Of a stretch of 64,000 bases of DNA, positions 9,847-18,630 are shown piece by piece. The DNA lies in NCBI RefSeq assembly GCF_011090385.1, contig NZ_SEWW01000002.1, positions 51,825 to 115,824 of the forward strand, read 5' to 3'. Made by a program: the position numbers and the translations under genes. The notes under the pieces were generated by a model that was not told the origin of the DNA, did not search any database, and saw only the letters and a program-made list of their open reading frames with translations. Within the stretch, counting starts at the first letter, position 1, and every line of letters starts with the position of its first letter. The stretch comes from Aquirufa beregesia (lineage in GTDB: Bacteria; Bacteroidota; Bacteroidia; Cytophagales; Spirosomataceae).

Positions 9847-10434
9847 TTTGGGCTTATTTTTAAATTAATTAATGGAGTAATTAATGATTGATACAAACTA
9901 TCGAATTAAATCTATTGTTGTTTCTGAAAAAGTCATCCCAAGTATTTGATTGAATGCGCATGGGCTAGATTTTCTTTACCTTGTAACAAATGTACTGAAA
10001 TCAAGTTGACTGATTGTTTAAATGTAATTAGAATTGAATAATGCTGTTAAGCTAAATAGTTGAATTTTCCATGTCATATCATTATTGATCTGTTATTTTA
10101 TGTTTGAATTTAAGGATGAATATCAATAGCTGGACTAACATAAAAACTTCCAGTACCTCCAAAGAAGATAAAATGTTTCTCCCCAAACTTTTCAGCACTT
10201 CTTGAATTTTCTTAGGGCCTTTCAGAAAGTCGTGATGCAGGTTGGGACACGTCCATTCTGTATTGAAATTATATATGTTAGCAGCTAGTCACAGTTTAGA
10301 CTGTACGATTTTTTCAGCTTTTTATTTTTAATTCAGCTAAAATTGATCATCTTGAATAGCCTAAAATTTGAATTTCTACATGATACAATTAATGGGAATA
10401 CGAGAAAAATGGCTCTCACTTTTCAACTAATAGG
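9847..10434. other. 588-bp intergenic region with a gene remnant
   Basis: The region separates the minus-strand kdp locus from a plus-strand operon. Apart from the broken reading frame at about 10110-10282 it contains no convincing gene. It is AT-rich, includes a small hairpin ACAGT-TTAG-ACTGT near 10292-10305, and must carry the divergent promoters of both neighbours, which I cannot place with confidence. Confidence 0.6.
10110..10282 (-). pseudogene. Frameshifted remnant of an unrecognised gene
   Basis: Two overlapping minus-strand frames read like parts of one protein: an upstream piece with NFNTEWTCPNLHHDFLKGP then KKIQEVLKSLG, and a downstream piece KFGEKHFIFFGGTGSFYV then SPAIDIHP ending in TAA at 10110. 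Adding one base in the G-run (TTGGGG, about 10175-10185) joins them into a continuous frame. There is no start codon in context and a stop lies just upstream, so only the C-terminal part seems to remain. I do not recognise the family. Confidence 0.35.
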
Positions 10435-11019
10435 ATGCAGATGGAAGAAAATATACACATAGATTTTCCACTTACTTATCAAGCTATTCAAGAAAAGACC
10501 CGAGTATCGGGTTTTAGTATGGCATCTGATGTTTTGACAGGATCATTGTTACGAACTTTGGCAGCTTCCAAACCGGCTTCTAATTTTCTTGAATTAGGAA
10601 CAGGTACAGGATTATCTACTTCTTGGATTTTGGATGGAATGGATGAGAAATCTACGTTGATATCCATAGATAATGATGACGCTTTTCTATCTATTGCGAG
10701 AGAATATTTGGGCTCAGATTCAAGACTGGAGTTGGTCAATTCTGATGGAGAAGACTGGGTAATGTCTCATCTTTCCCTCCGATATGATTTTATTTTTGCG
10801 GATACTTGGCATGGAAAATACTTATTGTTAGACGAGGTGTTGAACATGCTAAACCCCGGTGGAATGTATGTAATTGATGACATGATTGAGCAAGCCAACT
10901 GGCCACTTGGACACCGTGAAAAAGCTGAGAAATTGATTCAAGAATTAGAAAATAGGAAAGATCTTAAGATGACGAATTTAGTTTGGTCTACTGGAATAAT
11001 TATTTGTGTAAAGAAATAA
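10435..11019 (+). CDS. SAM-dependent O-methyltransferase-like protein
   Basis: The 194-residue protein has a class I methyltransferase fold, with the SAM-binding motif I FLELGTGTGLST (about 53-64), an acidic motif II (LISIDNDD) and FIFADTWHGKYLLLDEVL, similar to the small O-methyltransferases of the YrrM/caffeoyl-CoA type. The substrate is unknown. A second ATG at 10441 could also be the start. It begins a three-gene operon with a monooxygenase-like protein (12 bp downstream) and a membrane acyltransferase-like protein. Confidence 0.82.
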   Translation: MQMEENIHIDFPLTYQAIQEKTRVSGFSMASDVLTGSLLRTLAASKPASNFLELGTGTGLSTSWILDGMDEKSTLISIDNDDAFLSIAREYLGSDSRLELVNSDGEDWVMSHLSLRYDFIFADTWHGKYLLLDEVLNMLNPGGMYVIDDMIEQANWPLGHREKAEKLIQELENRKDLKMTNLVWSTGIIICVKK

Positions 11020-11031
11020 AAGAGTCAAAAG

Positions 11032-11328
11032 ATGATTGTAGAAGTGGCTGTATTGCAGGTTAGAGATGGACAAACAAAGCAATTTGAAGCAGATTTTAAA
11101 TTGGCTAGTAAATACATTCGATCCATTCCTGGTTATCATTCGCATTCCCTTTTGAAATGCTTAGAACAGGAAAATAAATACATGTTAGAAGCTTATTGGC
11201 AAAAATTGGAAGATCATACGATTGGCTTTCGACAATCTCCACAGTATGAACAGTGGAGGGAATTGTTACATCATTATTATGACCCATTTCCTGTTGTTGA
11301 GCATTATCAAGAAGTATTATTGACATGA
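11032..11328 (+). CDS. Antibiotic biosynthesis monooxygenase (ABM)-like dimeric barrel protein
   Basis: The 98-residue protein has the pattern of the ABM / dimeric alpha-beta barrel family: an N-terminal strand IVEVAVLQVRDGQ, a helix with FEADFKLASKYI, GYHSHSLLKC, and YMLEAYWQKLEDH followed by FRQSPQYEQW. Family members act on small aromatic substrates or haem, or simply bind them; no specific reaction can be assigned. Its stop overlaps the next start by four bases (ATGA), so it is translationally coupled to the membrane protein. Confidence 0.8.
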   Translation: MIVEVAVLQVRDGQTKQFEADFKLASKYIRSIPGYHSHSLLKCLEQENKYMLEAYWQKLEDHTIGFRQSPQYEQWRELLHHYYDPFPVVEHYQEVLLT

Positions 11329-12446
11329 TTAAAAGACTTGAATCCATTGATTTTATAAGAGGTATTGTCGTGATTCTCATGCTATTGGATCATGTGAGGG
11401 ATTTGTTTCACGTTCATTCCATTGGTCAATCCCCCACAGATTTAGCAGTAACGACTCCTGCGATATTCTACACCAGAATTATCACACATCTTTGCGCTCC
11501 TATTTTTGTATTTCTGGCAGGGAGTTCGGCATATTTAGTATTTCAAAGATCTGAGAATAAAAAACAATTCAGCCAGCGCATGATTCTTAGAGGCGCTTGG
11601 CTTATCTTGTTGGATTTGATTGTGATCAATTTAGGCTTATTTTTTGATATACATTTTGGGCTTATACTAATCGACGTGCTAAGTGCCATTGGTTTTTCGA
11701 TGGTGATAATTGGACTAATCAATCGTCTATCAACGAAGCAGATTTTTTGGTTGGCATTAGGTATTATCTTGCTTCAACAGGTGTTGTTGCAGATTCAACC
11801 AGCATGGCTTAAACCTCTGTCATTTTTAATTAGTCCGAATGCATTCCCTTTGCCTAATGGCACCTTGTTGGTGGTCGGTTATCCACCTATTTCCTGGCTT
11901 GGAATATGCCTATTGGGCTATTCTTTAGGGCATTATTTTTTGGAGAAAACGACGGCTGATTTTTGGAAATTAGGTCTTAGGTTATGTTTCCTTTTTTTAG
12001 TTGTTCGATATTTTAATCTGGGTGGAGATGCCCCATGGCAAATGGATGGATCATGGACGAAACAATGTATGTCCTTTTTTAATGTATCAAAATATCCTCC
12101 AAGCATTAGTTTTACATCATTGACTTTAGGCATCATGTTTTTACTGCTGAGTGTAAGTCAATATGTCGGAAAAAATGGGATAGAAATAGTCAGTTCTTTT
12201 GGGCGAGTACCCTTATTCTTTTTTGTCAGCCACTGGTATGTTCTTCACCTAATTTTGTTGGCTTTGATTTTCAATCAAGGCTTTCATATCGCCAATTTAG
12301 AATTCGGATTTCAATTAAGTAGACCTAAAAAATTTATTGGTTTGAGTCTTTCCCAAGTTTATATTGTTTGGTTTTTGGTGGCTTTACTCTATTATCCACT
12401 TTGCCGGTATTATTACCAATGGCAGCAAAGCAGAAAGAATCACTAA
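11325..12446 (+). CDS. DUF1624 / heparan-alpha-glucosaminide N-acetyltransferase-like membrane protein
   Basis: The 373-residue protein has about ten hydrophobic helices and the signature start LESIDFIRGIVVILMLLDHVRD of DUF1624, plus APIFVFLAGSSAYL and FFFVSHWYVLH. The family is related to lysosomal HGSNAT and to acyltransferase-3 proteins, which move acyl groups across a membrane onto sugars; the substrate here is unknown. It ends the operon starting at 10435 and runs tail-to-tail with the TonB receptor with only 5 bp between them. Confidence 0.85.
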   Translation: MIKRLESIDFIRGIVVILMLLDHVRDLFHVHSIGQSPTDLAVTTPAIFYTRIITHLCAPIFVFLAGSSAYLVFQRSENKKQFSQRMILRGAWLILLDLIVINLGLFFDIHFGLILIDVLSAIGFSMVIIGLINRLSTKQIFWLALGIILLQQVLLQIQPAWLKPLSFLISPNAFPLPNGTLLVVGYPPISWLGICLLGYSLGHYFLEKTTADFWKLGLRLCFLFLVVRYFNLGGDAPWQMDGSWTKQCMSFFNVSKYPPSISFTSLTLGIMFLLLSVSQYVGKNGIEIVSSFGRVPLFFFVSHWYVLHLILLALIFNQGFHIANLEFGFQLSRPKKFIGLSLSQVYIVWFLVALLYYPLCRYYYQWQQSRKNH

Positions 12447-12451
12447 GGATT

Positions 12452-14626
12452 TTAAAGTTTTAGTTTAATTCCACCATTAATCATGAAACCATCCAATGGT
12501 GCATAGATGTCTCGGAAAGTTGGGTTTGATTTTGACCCTGTATAAATGGTGTCAAATTTGGTTTGGCGGACATCCAGAAAATTTTCAAAATTGATATAAA
12601 TGGATAGTTTATGCCAAAACTTTTCAACCATAAATCCGGTGAGCCAATAGTCTTTTCCCGTGGCTCCGTCGCTTAATATTTGTGGACTAAAGTAATAGGC
12701 TTCCAAGCCAATTTTCCATTTCTTTTCTAGTTCATACATGAGAACAGAATTGAATTTATGACGTGGAGTCAAAGGCTTTTCCTCAAAGATATTTCTTAGG
12801 TGTAATTGTGTGTTGGTATAGGTATATCCTAGAAAAAGATGAAAATCTTGATAGGCAATTTTTACATTCGTTTCCGTTCCTTTGGAGTCGATATGTCCTT
12901 TGGAATTCACTAAAAATTCTTTTTGCCCATTTTCTCTTGATTCCATCAAAAGAGGGTTTTCTAATAGGGTATAAAAGAATAGATGATTGGCGCTGATTTG
13001 AATATCTTCCCCGATGCTCGTTTTATAGTTGAAATCGAGGTTGATACCTTTACTATTTTCTACGACATTGATTTTCTTATTGATGGGAAGAACGTTTTGG
13101 TATTGAATTCTCTCGCTTTCCTCGGTAAAAATAGTTGGAGTTTTATAGCCAAATCCTCCTCCAATTCGAGAGCTGAATTTTTCAGAAAAGTTAATGAGAG
13201 CGGAGGCTCTTGGTAAAAACTGCCATCCATAGTCATAGACGTAATCACCTCTTAATCCAGTTTCAATATGCAACCATGGCCAAATTTTAGTGGAGTTTTG
13301 TCCAAATAATCCAACAGTTCCTTGAGTGTAATTTCTCAGTGGAAATGAGCTAAAACGGATTTCATCAAAGACATCCGTCCAGGCATTGACACCTAGAACC
13401 CATTCACTTTTTTCTTGATAATGAGCAAATGATAATTCAGAGAAAGTGGAGTATTGTGTTCCATCATAGCGGTAATCAGGCACACTTATTTTTCGGTTAA
13501 AATAGCTGATGCTATTTTTAAAGGATAGGAGTTTGTTGGGGGAAAATTTGTGTTCCCAAGTGAATTGAGAAGATATTCTCTTGGTTTTATTTGATTCAAA
13601 ATACAGGTGACCTGTTTCTATTAAACCATTGATGTAATGAATATCGCCTCCTAATCTATTTTCATAGGACATATTTAAACCCAAAATGAGTTTATTATTA
13701 TCCGAAGGGTACAAGTATATTTTTGGGTTTAAGGTAAAGCGTTGGAATTCAGGAATGGCAGATAAATCAATATTCCCAGGATCGTATGGAGCGTTTCTAT
13801 TGAAAGAAGCAAAAATGGTCGTTCCAATTTTTTGATTCCTTTTAGCATAATACGTATTAAAATCAAATCCTTTTGCGGAAGTTAGGTTAATATGGATTTT
13901 GAAGTCTTTTTCTTCGGTAGGATTCTTGGAAATTAAATTCACCAAACCAGCTATGGCGCCACCTCCATACAAGGTAGAAGCGGAGCCTTTAATGATTTCT
14001 ACTTGCTTTAAATCTAGGGGAGGAATTTGTAACAGCCCCAACCCACTTGCAGCTCCAGAATACAAAGGGAACCCATCTTTTAATAATTGAGTGTATCGGC
14101 CGTCTAGTCCTTGTATTCGGATGGAGGCATTGGCAGACGTGGCGGAAGTTTGTTGAACTTGTATACCCGTACTTTCACTCAAAAGCATTCGAATATCCCC
14201 CGACTTCATATTGCTTTTTTCATTGATTTCTTCCCCACCAATAAACTCGATCCGGGTGGGAATATCATGAATGGTCCTTGAACTGCGGGTAGAAGAAACG
14301 ATTACTTCCTCTAATTCTTCTTCTGAAGGATTTAGCGATATTTCTAATTGATTAATGGGCTTTAAGATCGAAACTAATTGTTGAAAAGCCTGATATCCCA
14401 CATGACTGATATCTACTTTAACTATACTATCTGGTAAAGCATGGAAAATAGCAACGCCATTGACGTCGGAAATCTGCATTTGTAAACTGTTTTTCCATGA
14501 TAACTTGATTGTAGCATTGATTAACGGATGACTATTTTCATCTTTGATAATGAGCTGCAAGGTTTTTTGACCCTGAGCTAATTGACTGTATAATAGTAGA
14601 ATAAGAACGATTTTTATAAATTTCAT
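12452..14626 (-). CDS. TonB-dependent outer-membrane receptor
   Basis: From the ATG at 14626 the protein has 724 residues: a signal peptide (about 1-20), a CarboxypepD-regulatory-like domain (about 22-100), a plug domain with GVQVQQTSATSANASIRIQG and IPPLDLKQVEIIKGSASTLYG, and a 22-strand type barrel. It imports a scarce ligand, perhaps a metal chelate or cobalamin-like molecule, using TonB energy; no substrate-specific neighbour is present. The longer in-frame TTG start at 14635 is less likely because the signal peptide begins at the ATG. Confidence 0.93.
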   Translation of the reverse strand: MKFIKIVLILLLYSQLAQGQKTLQLIIKDENSHPLINATIKLSWKNSLQMQISDVNGVAIFHALPDSIVKVDISHVGYQAFQQLVSILKPINQLEISLNPSEEELEEVIVSSTRSSRTIHDIPTRIEFIGGEEINEKSNMKSGDIRMLLSESTGIQVQQTSATSANASIRIQGLDGRYTQLLKDGFPLYSGAASGLGLLQIPPLDLKQVEIIKGSASTLYGGGAIAGLVNLISKNPTEEKDFKIHINLTSAKGFDFNTYYAKRNQKIGTTIFASFNRNAPYDPGNIDLSAIPEFQRFTLNPKIYLYPSDNNKLILGLNMSYENRLGGDIHYINGLIETGHLYFESNKTKRISSQFTWEHKFSPNKLLSFKNSISYFNRKISVPDYRYDGTQYSTFSELSFAHYQEKSEWVLGVNAWTDVFDEIRFSSFPLRNYTQGTVGLFGQNSTKIWPWLHIETGLRGDYVYDYGWQFLPRASALINFSEKFSSRIGGGFGYKTPTIFTEESERIQYQNVLPINKKINVVENSKGINLDFNYKTSIGEDIQISANHLFFYTLLENPLLMESRENGQKEFLVNSKGHIDSKGTETNVKIAYQDFHLFLGYTYTNTQLHLRNIFEEKPLTPRHKFNSVLMYELEKKWKIGLEAYYFSPQILSDGATGKDYWLTGFMVEKFWHKLSIYINFENFLDVRQTKFDTIYTGSKSNPTFRDIYAPLDGFMINGGIKLKL

Positions 14627-14694
14627 CTCAGGCAAAATAATTCAACAAAAATAGAGATTATATCACAATTAATGGATGAGATAAAATAAATTGT

Positions 14695-14904
14695 ATGGAA
14701 GAAGAATATCGCTTATATCATCGAGATGGTTCACTTTGGGCAACAGGTCAACAAATCAATGGCATCTCCACGGGTTATTGGGAATGGTTTCGTAAAGATG
14801 GCACGAAATTACGGTCGGGGTATTTTACACACGGGGAGCAATCGGGAGAATGGATTACCTATGATAAAGCAGGGAAGGTTTATAAGGGAACTCAAATGAA
14901 ATGA
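14695..14904 (+). CDS. Small MORN/YwqK-type repeat protein
   Basis: The 69-residue protein has two to three WxxxxxDGxxxxxG units (LYHRDGSLWATGQ, WEWFRKDGTKLRSGYF, GEWITYDKAGKVYKG), the pattern of MORN-like repeats found in YwqK-family proteins. YwqK is annotated as an antitoxin in Bacillus, but many short family members have no toxin partner and none is visible here. It stands alone between a divergent TonB receptor and the DUF2975 gene. Confidence 0.75.
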   Translation: MEEEYRLYHRDGSLWATGQQINGISTGYWEWFRKDGTKLRSGYFTHGEQSGEWITYDKAGKVYKGTQMK

Positions 14905-14923
14905 AAGAACATTTCGTCAATCA

Positions 14924-14973
14924 TCAATAAAAATTTATTGAAAAATATTCTAAATTTATTGTTTATCAATAAA
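14924..14973. promoter_or_regulatory. Inverted CAATAAA repeats upstream of the DUF2975-HTH pair
   Basis: Two inverted repeats lie about 30 bp before the gene: TCAATAAAAATTTATTGA (14924-14941) and TTTATTG-TTTAT-CAATAAA (14955-14973). They share the half-site CAATAAA/TTTATTG, four copies in all. The downstream operon ends in a Cro/CI-type regulator, so an autoregulatory operator is likely. Confidence 0.5.
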
Positions 14974-15001
14974 TAATTGTTAAAATTTGCATAACAATTA
15001 A

Positions 15002-15526
15002 ATGCAAAAATTGATGAAAACGAAAACAGCGAGTATTTTAGCCACCATGAATGTGCTTTCTTGGATAGCTTACATTGGCATTTCGATTAAATGCGGTGCC
15101 ATCATTTTCACTTATGTCTTAAGTTTATTTAATGAGCAGGTTGCCAAAGACCTTTACCAAGGATTAAACTTATATGATCTGAAAAATGAGAGTTTTTTAC
15201 ATTATTCTCTCATTGTGGGAATAACGGCGGGCCTTTTAGCTTTAAAAGCCTACGTCGCACATTTGGTTATTAAAGTATTAAGCAAAATCAATTTGAAAAG
15301 TCCGTTTGATATGGAAGTAGCCCTGCAAATGGAAAAAATCAGTATCATGATATTATATCTTTGGCTAATATCCTTAGGAGCTAGGATTTACCAAGAGATT
15401 CTGGATTTACCTAACATGGATTGGAATGGAGGCGAGGCTCTCTTTCTTTCTGGCCTCATCTTTTTATTTGCACAGATATTCAAAAAAGGAGTGGAAATTC
15501 AAGCAGAAAACGATTTAACTGTATAA
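15002..15526 (+). CDS. DUF2975 membrane protein
   Basis: The 174-residue protein has four hydrophobic helices (about 12-40, 66-90, 113-135, 150-165) and the DUF2975 segment INLKSPFDMEVALQMEKISI. DUF2975 proteins are nearly always paired with a short Cro/CI-type regulator, as here (15529, two bases after the stop). Their function is not known; a membrane signal receiver acting on the regulator is a reasonable guess from the pairing. The start could also be the ATG at 15014. Confidence 0.85.
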   Translation: MQKLMKTKTASILATMNVLSWIAYIGISIKCGAIIFTYVLSLFNEQVAKDLYQGLNLYDLKNESFLHYSLIVGITAGLLALKAYVAHLVIKVLSKINLKSPFDMEVALQMEKISIMILYLWLISLGARIYQEILDLPNMDWNGGEALFLSGLIFLFAQIFKKGVEIQAENDLTV

Positions 15527-15528
15527 CT

Positions 15529-15735
15529 ATGCCTATTGTCGTAAACCTAGATGTCATGATGGCAAAAAGAAAAATGTCCTTGAATGAATTGTCTGAAAAG
15601 GTAGATTTAACCTTATCCAATCTCTCCATTTTAAAGACTGGTAAGGCTAAAGCCATTCGCTTTAGTACCTTGGAAGCCATATGCGAAGCCTTGGAATGTC
15701 AACCTGCGGATATTTTAGAGTATCAAGCTTCTTAA
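15529..15735 (+). CDS. Cro/CI-family (YozG-like) helix-turn-helix regulator
   Basis: The 68-residue protein is essentially one helix-turn-helix: VNLDVMMAKRKMSLNELSEK, LSNLSILKTGKAKAIRFSTL and EAICEALECQPADILEY. It begins two bases after the DUF2975 stop, with ATG at 15529; the longer frame opening at 15421 overlaps DUF2975 and is not needed. Such proteins are the standing partner of DUF2975. It probably binds the CAATAAA repeats upstream of the operon (inference). Confidence 0.9.
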   Translation: MPIVVNLDVMMAKRKMSLNELSEKVDLTLSNLSILKTGKAKAIRFSTLEAICEALECQPADILEYQAS

Positions 15736-16326
15736 ATGATTTTGTTGCTCTGCGGCCCTTCTTTTATCCATCAACAAGTTTTTGGCATAGGAATTTGAAT
15801 ACCTATGGAGCTGGTTTGTCCTGTAGTTTGACTAGGATCCAGTTGGTCTCCTTGTACGTTTTCAATGCCGGAATTGACTTCTATTCCATACCAAGTAGGG
15901 ATGCCAGGTTTTAGCTTGCGCCCAAGTCATGTGTGCTAGTAATAAAAATCAAAGGATTTTATTTTTCATATGCGGTATTTTTTTCACTTTTAGCGGGGTA
16001 AAAATCTGTAGGAAATCCATTGTGATATTTCTCCATAATTCATACCAAAGAAGCACGTCATCGAATAAGATAATTCCTTTCAATTCAGCACCAATTCTCG
16101 TTTTTTTCGATTGGACTACTTGCCCGCTTTGAGGGGCCAAAATAGACTACATGCCATTTCAATTGGAATAATTGGTGACTTTGGCAAGCTCCTCTTTATG
16201 GACTTCTATTTGCCAAAATTGACGGATTGCAGCATTGAAAACAAGCAAATTTTTGTAGAAAAATACTGGAAAGATTTGCCCTTTACTTTGTTAAAGGGAC
16301 AAAAATAATTTTAACCAGTTTGTACT
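15736..16326. other. 591-bp region with degenerate reading frames
   Basis: No intact gene is visible between the HTH regulator and the MFS exporter. A broken secreted-protein frame lies at 15771-15969 on the minus strand. On the plus strand, 16198-16308 reads as a short coding-like piece (MDFYLPKLTDCSIENKQ, then FVEKYWKDLPFTLLKGQK, then stop) without a recognisable family. The stretch looks like decayed accessory sequence. Confidence 0.5.
15771..15969 (-). pseudogene. Broken gene for a small secreted protein
   Basis: From the ATG at 15969 the frame reads MKNKIL, a TGA stop, then FLLLAHMTWAQAKTW, which together look like a signal peptide with an AQA cleavage site. One base out of frame the reading continues as KPGIPTWYGIEVNSGIE, then NVQGDQLDPSQTTGQ, and ends at 15771. 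At least one nonsense change and one frameshift separate it from a working gene. The family is not recognised. Confidence 0.35.
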
Positions 16327-17529
16327 TTATTCTACCACTGGATTAAAGTATTTTTTCCCAATTACAAAAAGGATATAATTGGCTGTTAATGCACAGAAAA
16401 CCATGATAATAGCCATTGTAAAGGGCGTTCCATCAAAAAGCAGTCCTAGTATTGTGGCACAGATAGATCCCCACGCCATTTGCAAAGCCCCCATCATCGC
16501 AGAAGCCGCACCAGCCCCCTCATGGAAGGGTTGTAAAGCCAAACTAATGATGTTAGGAAAGACTAAACCCTGGCAAGCCAAAATCAAAAATAACAAGAGG
16601 ATATTGATTTGAATATTGATCAATCCAAATTTAGATAGTAGGGCTAGTATTATTCCTAATAACAATTGCAAGGGCAAAACAAAAGACAAAACTTGTTGAC
16701 TGCTAAAGCGTTTTAATACCCAATGATTAAACTGACTAGCACCAATAATCCCTGAAGCGACCATCGCAAATATCCAACCAAACTGCTTTTCATCAGCATG
16801 GTAAAAATTCAAAAATGTGAGTGGTGCCCCTGATACAAAGGTGAAAATACATCCTGAACCGATGGCCCCAGAAATAGCAAAAGTTAAAAATTGTTTCTCA
16901 GGCAATAAGGCCAAATAGGAAGTCAGAATGCTGCCAATTTTAAACGGACCTTTCGGGTGTTTGTTGATTTTTTCAGGTAACCAACTTCTGATTAAGAAAA
17001 GAATCAACAAGGTGATGATTCCTAATAAAACAAAAATCACATTCCAATTGGTGATGGTTAACAGTAAACTTCCTAAAGAAGGAGCTAAAATGGGTGATAC
17101 CCCCAAAATAAGCATCATCAAAGAAAGTATTTTAGGCCTTTCTGCTTCTTTAAAAGTTTCACGAATGATGGCATTGGGAGCCACCATACCAATACTACCC
17201 CCAATGGCCTGAAAGAAGCGCCAAACAATGAGCTGTTCTACTGTAGCAGAAAAGGCTGATCCAAATGAGCTAATGACATAAGCACTCAATCCAATGTACA
17301 AGACATTTTTTCGACCAAAATGATCTAGTAATGGGCCATTGACCAATTGTCCTAAGCAAATACCAAAAAAGAAACTTGACAACGTATATCCCATTTGCTC
17401 TTGTGAACAATGCAAAGCCTCAGCCATGTTTTTGAAGGCAGGCAAATACATGTCAATCGACAAGGGACCTATCGCTGATAATATTCCGAGAATTAGAATG
17501 ATTTTAGTTCGGTTGGATTGTTTCGACAT
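16327..17529 (-). CDS. Bcr/CflA-type MFS drug efflux transporter
   Basis: The 400-residue protein has 12 hydrophobic helices and Bcr/CflA signatures: IGPLSIDMYLPAF in the first helix, GQLVNGPLLDHFGRKNVLYIG (the MFS motif A region) and GSIGMVAPNAIIRETF. The family exports drugs, sulfonamides and small peptides by proton antiport. I use the ATG at 17529, where the protein begins MSKQSNRTK, since the longer frame opens with TTG. It is divergent from a DMT-family exporter at 17717. Confidence 0.9.
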   Translation of the reverse strand: MSKQSNRTKIILILGILSAIGPLSIDMYLPAFKNMAEALHCSQEQMGYTLSSFFFGICLGQLVNGPLLDHFGRKNVLYIGLSAYVISSFGSAFSATVEQLIVWRFFQAIGGSIGMVAPNAIIRETFKEAERPKILSLMMLILGVSPILAPSLGSLLLTITNWNVIFVLLGIITLLILFLIRSWLPEKINKHPKGPFKIGSILTSYLALLPEKQFLTFAISGAIGSGCIFTFVSGAPLTFLNFYHADEKQFGWIFAMVASGIIGASQFNHWVLKRFSSQQVLSFVLPLQLLLGIILALLSKFGLINIQINILLLFLILACQGLVFPNIISLALQPFHEGAGAASAMMGALQMAWGSICATILGLLFDGTPFTMAIIMVFCALTANYILFVIGKKYFNPVVE

Positions 17530-17716
17530 GTGGAATAGGTATTTCAATTTTAGGAACGGGTTGCAAAATTAATCCCAAAATATGGTTTTCAATAGTTTAT
17601 TTTAAAAGAAGATTCATTTCCTTTGTTTATGTGCTGTAGTATGGAATTCTTTCTATTCAACACAGTACAGATTTTGAAAAGGGGTTCTTTCTCATCATTG
17701 AATAGAAATAGATTTC

Positions 17717-18586
17717 ATGAAAAACATTGCTTTCGGACTATTATTTGCCATGCTATGGTCGTCTGCAGCAGTTGCCACAAAACTGGGAATCCTGTCTGTT
17801 CATCCATTGATTCTTGCTAATGTGCGTTTAATTATAGCGGGAATATTCATTTTATTGATCTCATTTTTCTTTCAGTCCGATTGTCGAATTCAACCCACGA
17901 GGAAAGAGTTGGGGCAATTAGCCTTTTTCGGCCTATTTAATTCCACCATTTATTTGGGGGCATTTGTTTTGGCCATCAAATACCTAAGTCCGGGTATAGG
18001 AAGTTTGGCTACTGCCACCAATCCCTTATTCATTACTTTATTGTCGGCCCTTTTGTTACAAAGAAAACCCCAAGGAAAAGAATTAGGGAGTTTGATTTTA
18101 GGATTATTGGGAATATTATTGGCTTCTTACCCTCAACTGAAACTAGATCCCAGTGTTTGGAAGGGCTTGCTGATATTAATAGGGGGGATCATCACAGTTT
18201 CCGCGGCTACGGTATATTATGTGCGTACCGAATGGCAGTTAAACTCCTTTGTAATCAATGGATGGCAAGTTTTATTAGGAGGGATTTTCCTGTTCCCTTT
18301 TACGGCATATTTTTCTGATGTTAACGCAGCAAATTTTGATCTAAGATTCCTATTTTCTGTCGCTTGGTTGATATTCCCCGTCTCCATGGGGGCATTATGG
18401 TTATGGTTTTATTTGATAGATCAAGATCCTGTATCGGCCTCCTTATGGATGTTTCTATGTCCTGTTTTTGGCTATATCTATGCCTATTTATTTAGTGGGG
18501 AATCCATTACGGTCTTTACTGTCATTGGAACCATCATCGTGATTGTAGGATTATATGTAGGCAAAAAACAAGCTCGGGTTTCATAA
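17717..18586 (+). CDS. EamA/DMT-family transporter
   Basis: The 289-residue protein has ten hydrophobic helices in two EamA repeats, with the typical start FGLLFAMLWSSAAVATKLGI and an internal repeat junction near residue 145. DMT proteins export amino acids or other metabolites. It lies divergent to the MFS exporter and 44 bp before a TMEM175-type channel gene, which may share its transcript. Confidence 0.87.
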   Translation: MKNIAFGLLFAMLWSSAAVATKLGILSVHPLILANVRLIIAGIFILLISFFFQSDCRIQPTRKELGQLAFFGLFNSTIYLGAFVLAIKYLSPGIGSLATATNPLFITLLSALLLQRKPQGKELGSLILGLLGILLASYPQLKLDPSVWKGLLILIGGIITVSAATVYYVRTEWQLNSFVINGWQVLLGGIFLFPFTAYFSDVNAANFDLRFLFSVAWLIFPVSMGALWLWFYLIDQDPVSASLWMFLCPVFGYIYAYLFSGESITVFTVIGTIIVIVGLYVGKKQARVS

Positions 18587-18630
18587 AACTATTTCGATTT
18601 TTTTATACCTTATCAAAAAATAGCATTCCT

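Noticed and set aside
14695-14904. YwqK-type protein considered as half of a toxin-antitoxin pair
   Set aside because: It is alone; the neighbours are a TonB receptor and a DUF2975 gene.
15760-15940. Fragment considered as the end of phosphoribosylanthranilate isomerase because of GIEVNSGIE
   Set aside because: The following residues do not match the TrpF C-terminus and an export signal lies upstream.
16111-16308. 65-residue plus-strand frame after the broken secreted gene
   Set aside because: Only its last 36 residues look coding-like and no family is recognisable; I mention it in the gap entry but do not call a gene.
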